Below are positions 10,369 through 18,645 of a DNA stretch of 64,000 bases, in pieces. A model generated the notes under the pieces. That model was not told the DNA's origin, did no database searches, and was given only the letters and a program-made list of their open reading frames with translations. The stretch comes from an uncultured Bacteroidales bacterium (GTDB lineage: Bacteria; Bacteroidota; Bacteroidia; Bacteroidales; P3), in the NCBI GenBank assembly GCA_900316965.1, contig ONEY01000002.1, positions 103,468-167,467 on the forward strand. The letters run 5' to 3'. A program made the translations under genes and the position numbers. Numbering within the stretch: position 1 is the stretch's first letter; each line of letters opens with the position of its first letter.

Positions 10369-10416
10369 TGGTATATAATATTGTAGCGTTGTTGTTGAAA
10401 GGATGTATATATAATG

Positions 10417-10424
10417 CAAAGTTA
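10417..10424 (-). promoter_or_regulatory. -7 promoter element TAACTTTG for the fucosidase gene
   Basis: The minus strand reads TAACTTTG, a match to the Bacteroidota -7 consensus TAnnTTTG. The transcript would begin near 10410 and leave a leader of about 40 bases before the TTG start. No good -33 TTTG was seen at the usual spacing. Confidence 0.5.
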
Positions 10425-10454
10425 CATTAAAATATTGGATTTGACTTTTTTTTG

Positions 10455-10462
10455 TATATTTG
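10455..10462 (+). promoter_or_regulatory. -7 promoter element TATATTTG for bcp
   Basis: The plus strand reads TATATTTG, a match to TAnnTTTG, 24 bases before the bcp ATG. The start of transcription would be near 10469, giving a very short leader. It is divergent from the fucosidase promoter. Confidence 0.55.
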
Positions 10463-10485
10463 CATTTCGTCTAAAAAGGTATTAT

Positions 10486-10935
10486 ATGTTAGCAATAGGA
10501 ACCAAAGCACCTTATTTTGAGGGCGTTGACGAAAATGGCAACGTCGTTAAACTTTCGGATTTTGCCGGCCGTAAGCTTGTCCTCTATTTTTATCCCAAGG
10601 ATAGCACTCCCGGTTGCACCTCCGAAGCGTGCGATTTGCGCGACAACTATGAGCGTTTCCTGGCCCTGGGTTACAACGTGCTTGGCGTTAGCCGCGACAG
10701 CGCGGCTTCCCATCAGCGTTTTATATCCAAATACAACCTGCCTTTCCATCTTGTCTCCGACACCGACCTTGTCATGCTCAAGGCTTACGAGGCTTGGGGC
10801 GAGAAGAAAATGTATGGCAAGGTTACCGAGGGAACCCTGCGGACGACCTACGTGATTGATGAATCAGGCGTTATTATCGACGCTATAGGTAAGGTCAACA
10901 CCAAAGATCACACATCCCAAATTCTGAAGGGATGA
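10486..10935 (+). CDS. bcp: Thioredoxin-dependent thiol peroxidase (BCP/PrxQ)
   Basis: This peroxiredoxin reduces hydrogen peroxide and organic peroxides with electrons from thioredoxin in the cytoplasm. At 149-150 residues it is typical of the BCP family. The signature KDSTPGCTSEACDLRD gives the peroxidatic Cys44 and a resolving Cys49 five residues later, the PrxQ arrangement. GVSRDSAASHQRF and TYVIDESGVI complete the fold. The ATG at 10486 is chosen because homologues start with M-x-x-G-x-x-AP, and the longer frame runs through the promoter. It is followed after 45 bases by the DPP3-like gene, possibly in one transcript. It fits an anaerobe that must cope with oxygen exposure, alongside rubredoxin at 12.7 kb. 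Confidence 0.92.
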   Translation: MLAIGTKAPYFEGVDENGNVVKLSDFAGRKLVLYFYPKDSTPGCTSEACDLRDNYERFLALGYNVLGVSRDSAASHQRFISKYNLPFHLVSDTDLVMLKAYEAWGEKKMYGKVTEGTLRTTYVIDESGVIIDAIGKVNTKDHTSQILKG

Positions 10936-10980
10936 AACTGTTCTTCTAACGAATGACAAATTTATAATCTATATCTACCA

Positions 10981-12615
10981 ATGAAAAAAACGCTTATTTT
11001 TGCTATGGCAGCAACAATGCTAATGGCTGTGGCTTGCAAAGGAAAACAGCAAGCCAGCGAATCTGCGATACAGCAGAAAGTGGACGAATATGCTGAATTT
11101 GCATTGACGTCAGATCTTATCAACACCCTCTCGCCCAACGAGAAGGAAATCGTCAAAATCTTCATCGAGATTAGCCAAATCATGGATGAGATTTACTGGG
11201 ATCAGTATTTCGGCAACGAAAACCGCAAATCGCTCGACACCATCAAAGACCCTGCTATCCGTGCTTTCGCCGAATTGCAGTATGGCGCCTGGGATCGTCT
11301 CGACAGCGAAAAACCTTTCATCCCTGGCTATGGCGAGCGCCCCAAGGGTGCCAACTTCTATCCTGCCGACATGACTGAGGAGGAATTCGCCGCCCTCGAC
11401 GACACTCTGAAAAACAGCCAATACAGCCTCATCCGCCGCAATGCCGAGGGTAAGCTCTATGTGCTTCCCTATCACGAGGCTTACAAGGAGCAACTAGCCA
11501 AAGTCGACGCTCTTCTCGAAAAGGCCATCTCCCTGGCCGAGAATGAGGGCTTGAAGAAATACCTCACCGCCCGTCGCGAGGCTTTCCGCACCGACGACTA
11601 CTTTGAGAGCGACATGGTGTGGATGGATATGAAAGACAGCAAACTTGACTTTGTTGTCGGCCCCATCGAGAACTACGACGACGCCCTGCATGGCTTGAAA
11701 TGCTCTCAAGAGGCCTATGTCCTCATCAAGGATGAGCAATGGAGCAACGATCTGAGCAAGTTCGCCGCCATGCTGCCCGAAATGCAGAGACTCCTGCCCT
11801 GCGACGAAAAATACAAGAAAGAGGTTCCCGGCACCGATTGCGATATCAACGTTTACGATGTCGTATACTATGGTGGCGACTGCAATGCGGGTAGCAAGAC
11901 CATCGCTATCAACCTGCCCAACGACGAGCGTGTGCAGCTGGCCAAAGGTAGCCGCCGCCTTCAGCTCAAGAATGCCATGAAGGCTAAATTCGACAACATC
12001 ATGATTCCTATCGCCAAACTTATGGTTTGCGACGAGCAGGTCGACAGCGTCACCTTCAACGCCTTTTTCGGCAACACCTGCTACCACGAGGTCGCTCACG
12101 GTTTGGGCATCAAGAATACCGTCACCACTGGCATCCCCTGCCGTCAGGCTCTCGGCGCCCAGTATAGCGCTTGGGAAGAGGCCAAAGCCGACGTGTGTGG
12201 CCTTTTCCTCACCGAGCAGCTCATCGAACGTGGCTTGATCACCAACACTACCGTCGCTCAAAACTATATCACTTTCATCGCCGGCATCCTTCGCTCGGTA
12301 CGTTTCGGCGCCACCGAGGCTCATGGCGTTGCCAACATCATGTGCTACAACTACTTCTTAGAGCATGGCGCCTTCAGCCGCAACGCTCAGGGCAAATATG
12401 TTATCAATGTTGAGAAGGCTCGCGAGGCCGCTCGTGGTTGGGCTGCCATCATCATCGCTATGGAAGGCGAGGGCGATATGGCCGCCGCCAAGTCCTATAG
12501 CGACAAGAACGGCAAAATCAGCGCTGACCTCCAGAAGGACCTCGACGCCATTCGCGACGCCAAGATCCCTCGCGACATTGTCTATAAACAAGGTGCCTCG
12601 GTACTCGGTTTATAA
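10981..12615 (+). CDS. Dipeptidyl-peptidase III-like zinc peptidase, lipoprotein (M49-like)
   Basis: This 544-residue protein has a lipoprotein signal (MKKTLIFAMAATMLMAVAC, then K-G-K). The zinc site is visible: HEVAH near residue 369 and EEAKAD near residue 398, the short form of the M49 HExxxH/EExxAD pair seen in bacterial relatives. M49 enzymes release dipeptides from the N-terminus of oligopeptides; anchoring on the cell envelope suggests a role in peptide foraging. The gene uses mostly C-ending codons, unlike most of its neighbours, which suggests strong expression. A palindromic terminator follows at 12671. The exact M49 subgroup and substrate are not certain, since HExxH rather than HExxxH is present. 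Confidence 0.82.
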   Translation: MKKTLIFAMAATMLMAVACKGKQQASESAIQQKVDEYAEFALTSDLINTLSPNEKEIVKIFIEISQIMDEIYWDQYFGNENRKSLDTIKDPAIRAFAELQYGAWDRLDSEKPFIPGYGERPKGANFYPADMTEEEFAALDDTLKNSQYSLIRRNAEGKLYVLPYHEAYKEQLAKVDALLEKAISLAENEGLKKYLTARREAFRTDDYFESDMVWMDMKDSKLDFVVGPIENYDDALHGLKCSQEAYVLIKDEQWSNDLSKFAAMLPEMQRLLPCDEKYKKEVPGTDCDINVYDVVYYGGDCNAGSKTIAINLPNDERVQLAKGSRRLQLKNAMKAKFDNIMIPIAKLMVCDEQVDSVTFNAFFGNTCYHEVAHGLGIKNTVTTGIPCRQALGAQYSAWEEAKADVCGLFLTEQLIERGLITNTTVAQNYITFIAGILRSVRFGATEAHGVANIMCYNYFLEHGAFSRNAQGKYVINVEKAREAARGWAAIIIAMEGEGDMAAAKSYSDKNGKISADLQKDLDAIRDAKIPRDIVYKQGASVLGL

Positions 12616-12632
12616 TGTTCAGATGGGTCTTT

Positions 12633-12655
12633 TAGCGAACTCATAGCGGACTCAT
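12633..12655. repeat. Dispersed intergenic repeat, copy 1
   Basis: Two tandem 11-base units of the form TAGCGRACTCA lie 18 bases past the stop of the peptidase gene. The same 23-base stretch, with one difference, occurs at 20528-20550, again just after a plus-strand gene. Confidence 0.6.
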
Positions 12656-12670
12656 ACCTCAAAAATGTTA

Positions 12671-12696
12671 AGCGGTGGCAGAATTCTGCCACCGCT
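12671..12696. terminator. Perfect palindromic bidirectional terminator
   Basis: A 26-base perfect palindrome (13-bp arms, GGTGGCAGAA type) is followed by a T run on the plus strand and, read in reverse, by another T-rich tail. It sits between the convergent peptidase and rubredoxin genes and can stop both. Confidence 0.8.
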
Positions 12697-12703
12697 CATT
12701 TTT

Positions 12704-12865
12704 TTACTCGGCTGGTTCAAAATCGTCTTTGCCCACACCGCAGAGAGGACAACTCCAATCGGCGGGGAGATCTTCAAAGGCGGTGCCTGGGGCTATGCCG
12801 CTGTCGGGGTCGCCGGCGGCAGGGTCATAAACGTAGCCGCACACTTTGCAAACATACTTTTTCAT
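12704..12865 (-). CDS. Rubredoxin
   Basis: A 53-residue rubredoxin, short enough to be missed by a length-filtered ORF search. The translation starts [15 protein letters not shown] and has the two C-x2-C iron ligands, CKVC near residue 6 and CPLC near residue 39, with the family's DLPADW segment just before the second. The single Fe(S-Cys)4 centre carries one electron in the cytoplasm, often to oxygen- or peroxide-reducing enzymes in anaerobes. It has its own TAnnTTTG promoter at 12899-12906 and shares the palindromic terminator with the convergent peptidase gene. The partner redox enzyme is not in the window. Confidence 0.95.
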   Translation of the reverse strand: MKKYVCKVCGYVYDPAAGDPDSGIAPGTAFEDLPADWSCPLCGVGKDDFEPAE

Positions 12866-12898
12866 GCTTTTTTCTTTTTAGGGTTAATAAACGAAATG

Positions 12899-12906
12899 CA
12901 AATGTA
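12899..12906 (-). promoter_or_regulatory. -7 promoter element TACATTTG for rubredoxin
   Basis: The minus strand reads TACATTTG, matching TAnnTTTG, 33 bases before the rubredoxin ATG. Transcription would start near 12892. A -33 TTTG is not obvious. Confidence 0.5.
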
Positions 12907-13000
12907 GACAAAAAAAACAATACATCGAAGGTTTTATGAAGAAAAAGTTACCTTATGTTGAATGTCAATATGTTGTATGTGGTATTTTGTGTCTACTACG

Positions 13001-13930
13001 TTAGTTTTTTCCGGTTGTGGTCACACCTTTCGTTGTACTTAACATTGCCAAAGCCTCTTCATAGCGACGCAAAGATCCGCTCTTCATTATTGCCTTATGG
13101 ATTTTCTTGTCGATGTCGATATACTCCCAAAACGCGTGCATGCGTGAAAGTATCTGGCTGTCACCGCACAGGTTTTTACGTGCCTGTTCGTAAATGTCAT
13201 CATGCATGGCTTTAATCATTGAAAGAGGCTCGTTGTCGCTCAGCAGCCATGGTTTCGACAATAATCCTCGGCCAATCATGACGCCTTTCAGCTTTGGATA
13301 CTCTTTCATGATTCTGTCGGCTTGCTCCTTGGCCGTTATATCACCATTGTAAACGACTTTATGTCCGCAGTTTTCAATAAATGTGGCAAAAGCGTCGTAA
13401 TCTGGTTCGCCACGATATTGTTGTGTCCCCAGCCGTGGGTGAAGGGTGATATGCAGCAACGGCAGGTCGTTCAATATTGGCAAAATGTCTAAACCTTCTG
13501 TGCTGCTGTTCTGCCCCAGCCTCATTTTGACCGAGAAGACAACCTCTTTCCTTTTCTGTATCTCTAGTGCTATTCGCTCAACCTCGTCGGGGTGGGCGAG
13601 GAGGCCGCAGCCACGCCCGGCCTTGACTTGCAATGGGAATGGACACCCCATGTTGATGTCTATGCGCTTCCATCCAAGAGATTGAACCGCGTCGCATAGT
13701 TGGGCAAATTCGTCTCTGCTGGCGGCAATGATTTGAGGCACAGTTGGCGTGCCGTCGCAAACAGTGGGATCTATGTCGCGCACATCTTTGCGACGAGTCT
13801 CACCCTTCTCAATGCGCACAAAAGGTGTGTAGTATTCGTCGACACCGCCGCAATGCTTATGGTGCGTGTTGCGGTATACGGCGTCAGTGTAGCCTTGCAA
13901 GGGTGCGAAAGATATGTAATAGTTATCCAT
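13001..13930 (-). CDS. tRNA-dihydrouridine synthase
   Basis: Dus enzymes are FMN flavoproteins that reduce uridine to dihydrouridine in tRNA using NADPH. The protein starts with the FMN-barrel strand SFAPLQGYTDAVYR and has the catalytic-Cys motif NMGCPFPL (Cys96), followed by GRGCGLLAHP and the FMN phosphate-binding VMIGRGLLSKPW. It is about 309 residues long, typical for the family. The ATG at 13930 is chosen; a TTG at 13942 lies inside the -7 promoter box. Which tRNA position is modified cannot be told from sequence. It is divergent from the CDF transporter gene. Confidence 0.92.
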   Translation of the reverse strand: MDNYYISFAPLQGYTDAVYRNTHHKHCGGVDEYYTPFVRIEKGETRRKDVRDIDPTVCDGTPTVPQIIAASRDEFAQLCDAVQSLGWKRIDINMGCPFPLQVKAGRGCGLLAHPDEVERIALEIQKRKEVVFSVKMRLGQNSSTEGLDILPILNDLPLLHITLHPRLGTQQYRGEPDYDAFATFIENCGHKVVYNGDITAKEQADRIMKEYPKLKGVMIGRGLLSKPWLLSDNEPLSMIKAMHDDIYEQARKNLCGDSQILSRMHAFWEYIDIDKKIHKAIMKSGSLRRYEEALAMLSTTKGVTTTGKN

Positions 13931-13939
13931 TTTCGAATG

Positions 13940-13947
13940 CAAAAATA
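13940..13947 (-). promoter_or_regulatory. -7 promoter element TATTTTTG for the dus gene
   Basis: The minus strand reads TATTTTTG, matching TAnnTTTG, ten bases before the ATG at 13930. Transcription would begin near 13933, giving an almost leaderless message. Confidence 0.45.
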
Positions 13948-14076
13948 CACAAATTCTGTGAATTCATCTGGTTCTCTCTTTTTTGTTGTGCAAAAAAGTT
14001 GCGATGTGCAATTTTATTGAGCTTGTGGCGTTAGTTTTTGCATGCTCGTGGCTGGGATATTTAATCTGCTGAAAAA

Positions 14077-14982
14077 ATGACAAAGGAAATGAACAGGGAA
14101 CATGAGATATATAAGGTAACACTTGTCGGCAGCGCCGCTAATGTGCTGCTTACGGTATTCAAATTTGTCGCTGGCATTGTTGGCCACAGCGCTGCAATGA
14201 TTGCCGACGCCGTGCATTCGCTTTCCGACCTTTTGACCGACGCTATTGTTCTGATTTTTGTTCGCATAAGTGGAAAACCCGAGGATGTCGGACATGATTA
14301 TGGTCATGGCAAATATGAGACCTTGGCGACAACACTTATCGGTCTTGCTTTGGCGGCTGTGGCTTTGGGAATAGGTTGGAAAGCCGTGACTATGTTGCTT
14401 TTTTGGTATGAGGGAGGATCGCTCCCCTCGCCGGGTTTGCTTGCCTTGTGGGCGGCATTGGCGTCCATAGTGCTTAAGGAATTGGTGTATCAATACACAT
14501 TAAGGCGGGGTAGGGCGCTTAATTCGTCTGTTGTCGAGGCCAATGCGTGGCATCATCGCAGCGACGCCTTGTCGTCGCTGGGCACTTTGGCGGGCATTGG
14601 TGGCGCCATATTGTTGGGCGAGCGATGGACGGTGTTGGATCCTTTGGCTGGCCTTGTTGTATCGTTGTTCATTCTTCGCACAGCATGGAAATCGATGAAA
14701 CAGGGGCTTGATGAGTTGTTGGAGGCGTCGCTGCCCGACGACATAGAGAAGGAAATCCTGACCATTGTCGCCACCTTCGACGATGTTGGCGACCCTCATC
14801 ATCTGCGTACCCGCCGCATTGGCAGCCGATATGCCATTGAACTGCATATACGCATGGATGGCGACATTCCACTCAAAACCGCCCATTCGCGTGCCTGCGA
14901 GATAGAGCATGCCTTGAAGGCGCGTTTTGGCGAAACAACACATATAACAATCCATGTTGAGCCGAGAAAAGATATCAAATAG
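14077..14982 (+). CDS. Cation diffusion facilitator (CDF) divalent metal transporter
   Basis: CDF proteins export Zn2+, Fe2+, Mn2+ or similar ions from the cytoplasm in exchange for protons. This 301-residue protein has about six membrane segments and both parts of the transport metal site: H47xxxD51 in HSLSDLLTD and H159xxxD163 in HHRSDALSS. The cytoplasmic C-terminal domain (from about residue 215) ends with the ferredoxin-like strand THITIHVEP. The HxxxD pair in helix 2 is typical of Fe/Zn subfamilies, but the ion cannot be fixed from this. A second ATG at 14089-14092 is an alternative start. The alkyltransferase gene begins 22 bases after its stop, probably on the same message. Confidence 0.9.
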   Translation: MTKEMNREHEIYKVTLVGSAANVLLTVFKFVAGIVGHSAAMIADAVHSLSDLLTDAIVLIFVRISGKPEDVGHDYGHGKYETLATTLIGLALAAVALGIGWKAVTMLLFWYEGGSLPSPGLLALWAALASIVLKELVYQYTLRRGRALNSSVVEANAWHHRSDALSSLGTLAGIGGAILLGERWTVLDPLAGLVVSLFILRTAWKSMKQGLDELLEASLPDDIEKEILTIVATFDDVGDPHHLRTRRIGSRYAIELHIRMDGDIPLKTAHSRACEIEHALKARFGETTHITIHVEPRKDIK

Positions 14983-15004
14983 TCGCCAACTTGCGGTATA
15001 TGTC

Positions 15005-15463
15005 ATGCATTATCACAGCCCTATTGGCACCATCGAGCTATCCTCTGATGGCATCTCGCTGACGGGATTACATTTTGTAAATGAGGTTGATGACGTCGAC
15101 GATGCTATAGATTTGGCTGTGTTCCGACAAACATCCCAATGGCTTGATATATATTTCAGTGGGCGAATGACCGATACAACCCAGGCACCACCATTAAGAC
15201 TTGAAGGCACGCCGTTTCAAAAGAAAGTATGGAGCCAGTTGCTGACAATACCTTATGGCAAAACTGTCACCTATGGAGCAATAGCCAAACGCATTGGCTG
15301 TCGCTCGGCACAAGCTGTCGCTGGGGCAATAAGCCGCAATCCCGTCTCTATCATCGTTCCTTGCCATCGTGTTGTGGGTGCTGACGGAAAACTAACCGGC
15401 TATGCCGGCGGTATTGGCCGCAAACATAGCCTGTTGTGTATCGAAGATGGTGGTTTGTTTTAA
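15005..15463 (+). CDS. ogt: Methylated-DNA--protein-cysteine methyltransferase
   Basis: This suicide repair protein moves alkyl groups from O6-alkylguanine in DNA to its own cysteine. The active-site PCHRVVG motif puts the acceptor at Cys120, and the DNA-binding helix-turn-helix with the arginine finger precedes it (TYGAIAKRIGCRSAQAVAGA). A C-terminal GYAGGIGRKHSLLCIE follows as in the family. The protein is 152 residues long. The ATG at 15005 is used because the longer frame overlaps the upstream transporter and gives an unrelated extension. It converges with the AgcS gene with only 13 bases between stops. Confidence 0.92.
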   Translation: MHYHSPIGTIELSSDGISLTGLHFVNEVDDVDDAIDLAVFRQTSQWLDIYFSGRMTDTTQAPPLRLEGTPFQKKVWSQLLTIPYGKTVTYGAIAKRIGCRSAQAVAGAISRNPVSIIVPCHRVVGADGKLTGYAGGIGRKHSLLCIEDGGLF

Positions 15464-15476
15464 CCTCAATCCGTCG

Positions 15477-17075
15477 TTAGGATTGGCTTCCCGACCAGTA
15501 TTCGGCGTGACGAATATTCAACTCTTTGGGACGGAAAACGGGCTCAATCCCCTCACGCTTCTGCTTTTCGTAATCCTTGAGCGCCCGCAAGGCTTGTGGC
15601 GAGAGTAATAGTATGGATACTATGTTTATCCACGCCATAGCACCTACGCCGATGTCACCCACCATCCATATCACTCCGCTTCCCGCCAAAGAGCCAATGA
15701 AGACAGATGCTATTGTCCCTATGCGTAGTATCCAGATTACTACCTTCTCGCCTCTGTCGTCGCCAAAGACAGCGTCGGCGCGCTCTAGCTCATCCAGACG
15801 GTCGGGATGGTGCAGCAACCTACGACGGCGGTGTCGGTTGAAGAGGTATACGAGGTTGGTTTCAGCATAGTAGTAGTAAGCCATGATGGTTGTGAAAGCG
15901 AAAAAGAAAAGAGCTATGGAGATTATAACGTCGCCAGCGCGAGTGCCTATGACGGTACCAAGCGCTTGTGTGGTGTAGAACACACCTGGCTCTCCCTCTG
16001 GCGCTGTGTCGTTTTGCAAGAGGTAGGTTACCGCTGCGGTACCGTCGCCCAATGGCGTCACGGTGTCGATGATGTTATATGTGCGGCAAGCAAGAATCAT
16101 CACCGCCGTTGCGGTACATACTAGAAGGGTGTCGATGTAAACCGAGAAAGCCTGCACAAGTCCTTGTTTGACGGGGTGGCTCACTTTTGCTGCCGCTGCG
16201 ACGATGGGTCCTGTTCCTTGTCCAGCCTCGTTGCTGTATATGCCTCGTTTTACTCCCCATGCTATTGTGCTGCCCAGCAAGGCGCCTCCCACTTCGTTGA
16301 CACCTACGGCGCCATAAAGCATCTGCATAAAAACTTCAGGCACTATACGCCAATGGACGGCGAGAACCACAAAGGAGAGTACAATATATATCAATGCCAT
16401 CATTGGCGCGACAATCTGAGCCACGTTGGCTATGCGTTTCACACCTCCTATTATGACGAGAGCTATCAAGGAAGCCACAATAAGACCCACAACCCATGTG
16501 TCGATGCCGAAAGTGCGTGAGCAGGAGAGGGCTATGCCGTTGCATTGCACCGGAGGCAGGAAGACCCCGCATGCCAAAGCAGCCAATACGGCGAAGAACA
16601 TGCCAAAGAATGGACTTCTGAGACCTTTCTCTATATAGTAGGCGGGACCTCCACGAAACTGACCGTTGTGGTTTTCTTTATATATCTGTGCAAGTGTTGC
16701 TTCGACAAAGGCACTTCCAGCACCAAAAAAAGCTATCAGCCACATCCATACTATTGCACCAGGTCCCCCGAAACCTATGGCTGTGGCTACACCAACAATA
16801 TTTCCTGTGCCCACTCGTCCCGAAAGGGCCATGGCGAAAGCTTGAAACGAGGTTATGCCAACTTTTTTCTTTCCCGCTTTCTTGCCACGGTCTGTTTCTC
16901 CGTCAGCCTTTTTCTCTTTACCGGCACTACCAAAAAGTAGGCGTGCCATCTCGCCAATGCGGCGAACTTGCACAAAACGGGTGCGTAACGAGAAATACAA
17001 GCCTGCGGCCAGACAAAGCACAACCAATGCGGGGCTCCAAATCCAACTGTTAAGGGTTTGTATTATGGTTGTCAT
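15477..17075 (-). CDS. Sodium/alanine symporter family protein (AgcS)
   Basis: AgcS transporters take up alanine or glycine with Na+ across the inner membrane. The protein has about 10-11 hydrophobic segments and the family signature around SGRVGTGNIVGVATAIGFGG (residues ~84-103), then FRGGPAYYIEKGL and KRGIYSNEAGQGTGPI. It is 532 residues long; a Lys/Glu-rich insertion at about residues 52-70 in the first cytoplasmic loop makes it longer than many relatives. The start ATG follows a 56-base gap from the beta-propeller gene on the same strand. The amino acid carried cannot be fixed from sequence. Confidence 0.92.
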   Translation of the reverse strand: MTTIIQTLNSWIWSPALVVLCLAAGLYFSLRTRFVQVRRIGEMARLLFGSAGKEKKADGETDRGKKAGKKKVGITSFQAFAMALSGRVGTGNIVGVATAIGFGGPGAIVWMWLIAFFGAGSAFVEATLAQIYKENHNGQFRGGPAYYIEKGLRSPFFGMFFAVLAALACGVFLPPVQCNGIALSCSRTFGIDTWVVGLIVASLIALVIIGGVKRIANVAQIVAPMMALIYIVLSFVVLAVHWRIVPEVFMQMLYGAVGVNEVGGALLGSTIAWGVKRGIYSNEAGQGTGPIVAAAAKVSHPVKQGLVQAFSVYIDTLLVCTATAVMILACRTYNIIDTVTPLGDGTAAVTYLLQNDTAPEGEPGVFYTTQALGTVIGTRAGDVIISIALFFFAFTTIMAYYYYAETNLVYLFNRHRRRRLLHHPDRLDELERADAVFGDDRGEKVVIWILRIGTIASVFIGSLAGSGVIWMVGDIGVGAMAWINIVSILLLSPQALRALKDYEKQKREGIEPVFRPKELNIRHAEYWSGSQS

Positions 17076-17131
17076 GATAGGCTTTTTTAATATGATTTAT
17101 AATCAGCGATGCGCGTTATGTCATCACTCAC

Positions 17132-18550
17132 TCACTCTTCTGTTACAATTCCTCCGAATGTGGCTCCCCACAGTTTTCCGTTGTTGTCGAGCTCGATGTC
17201 TTCGATGTAGGCGTCAGGGAGATTGGAATTGTCGGGAGTATATAGTTCCCATTCCTCAGTGTCGGTGTGGAAAAGAAGCAGACCGATGTGATATACCGAG
17301 ATCCAGAGTTCATTGTTTTTCTCGTTGAGCGCAATGTCGGAAATAGTCTCTGTCCTCCATTTTCTGATCAAAGGACAAATGTATTCGTGCCATCTCCCCT
17401 CGTTGTCGTATAGCATTAGTGCTGTGTTTGGCTCGTCGTTTGCACCGTATATCGCGAGCCAAATGTTGCCTTTCCCGTCTTCCAGAATGTTCGATAGGGT
17501 TTTCTCTTTTATTGAGTATGGTGTGTCCTCGAATGTCTCGAGTTTGTCACCCTCTGCCATCAGACTGCCTTTACTCGACCCTATCCATAGTCGGTTCCGG
17601 CTGTCGGCGTAGATGGCCATGATGTTGTTGGAGGGTAGGGGGTGGGTTGTGGAGTCTACCGTTGTCCAGCTACCGTTGTCATACCGGTGTGCGCCGTGGA
17701 ATGTGGGCACCCACAGGTTTCCCTGTTTGTCGTAATTGAAACCTGTGCACCAGTTGACGGGGGAGTTGCTTTTGTTGAAGTATTTCCACCATTTTTCGTT
17801 GTCGAGAAGGAACAGATCATATCCCTGCGATATCCACAGCCGTCCTTTGCTGTCAAAATCCAATGCCATGATGGCGTGCAGGTCTTTTTTGTTTCTTGGA
17901 TAAGAAGTCAGGGGCGAGTTCTCCTGGTTAAAAACATACATTCCACCGTTTTGCATACGGACGAGACCTTGGTCGGTGCCCATCCAAACAACACCCGAGG
18001 CATCGATGGCGACGGCTCTCGACATGTTCCACGGTAGGCTGGAGTTTGCAGTATTGTATACTTTAAAAGTGTGGGTATGCGATTTGTCATGCCTATTTTT
18101 GCTATCGACGGGCTCTTTGTCGCCCATGGTCATAGAGAGACGACGTGTATACATCATGTCGTCTTGGAATTGTATCAGCAGTTGTACCGATTGGTACTTT
18201 GCTACGTCTTCTCCACCAGCTGGCGTCCATTGTATTGAGTTTATCGCCTGTTCGAGTTTGAGTTTCTTCGAGCTGACATTAGTTTGGTTGTCAGCGCTAA
18301 GCAGTGCGGCATGCCCCGTCGAGTCGATAAGAATTTGCAAGTATATGTCCCCTTTGATGCGCTTCAGAGCATTATCATCCACCATCATCATAAATTGTTG
18401 CGGGAAATTCTCTGGTGGCATAGCTTTCGGCTCGCCACAGTCAAGACAGAACGAGCTGACGTTCTCAAGGTAATGTTCAGGGTAGAGGTATTGCGCTTTG
18501 GCGCTAAAAAACAAGAGTAATAAGGCCGCTGTAAGGAAAAAATGTTTCAT
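17132..18550 (-). CDS. Exported beta-propeller protein of the two-component-regulator propeller type
   Basis: This secreted protein of 472 residues has a signal peptide (MKHFFLTAALLLLFFSAKAQ). Residues ~35-130 resemble a TonB C-terminal/energy-transducer-like domain (GDIYLQILIDSTGHA, SIQWTPA). From about residue 175 there are repeated 40-50-residue propeller blades with the pattern I-D-x-x-G-x-x-W-x-G/A-T (ASGVVWMGTDQGLVRM, SKGRLWIS, KQGNLWVPT, SRNRLWIGS, GKGNIWLA, NNGKLWGAT), as in the periplasmic sensors of hybrid two-component systems. No histidine kinase or membrane segment follows, so this is a stand-alone propeller. Its ligand and role are unknown. Confidence 0.75.
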   Translation of the reverse strand: MKHFFLTAALLLLFFSAKAQYLYPEHYLENVSSFCLDCGEPKAMPPENFPQQFMMMVDDNALKRIKGDIYLQILIDSTGHAALLSADNQTNVSSKKLKLEQAINSIQWTPAGGEDVAKYQSVQLLIQFQDDMMYTRRLSMTMGDKEPVDSKNRHDKSHTHTFKVYNTANSSLPWNMSRAVAIDASGVVWMGTDQGLVRMQNGGMYVFNQENSPLTSYPRNKKDLHAIMALDFDSKGRLWISQGYDLFLLDNEKWWKYFNKSNSPVNWCTGFNYDKQGNLWVPTFHGAHRYDNGSWTTVDSTTHPLPSNNIMAIYADSRNRLWIGSSKGSLMAEGDKLETFEDTPYSIKEKTLSNILEDGKGNIWLAIYGANDEPNTALMLYDNEGRWHEYICPLIRKWRTETISDIALNEKNNELWISVYHIGLLLFHTDTEEWELYTPDNSNLPDAYIEDIELDNNGKLWGATFGGIVTEE

Positions 18551-18645
18551 AATTAAAAAACGTTTTTACATAATTCATAACTCATATTTGACAGAGTCCT
18601 TTTGAATATATGTAGCATTTCATCTAGTTTCTTTACAGAAGATGT

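Noticed and set aside
12361..12907. Plus-strand open frames across the rubredoxin gap
   Set aside because: The minus strand encodes a textbook rubredoxin with both CxxC sites; the plus-strand frames have no family features.
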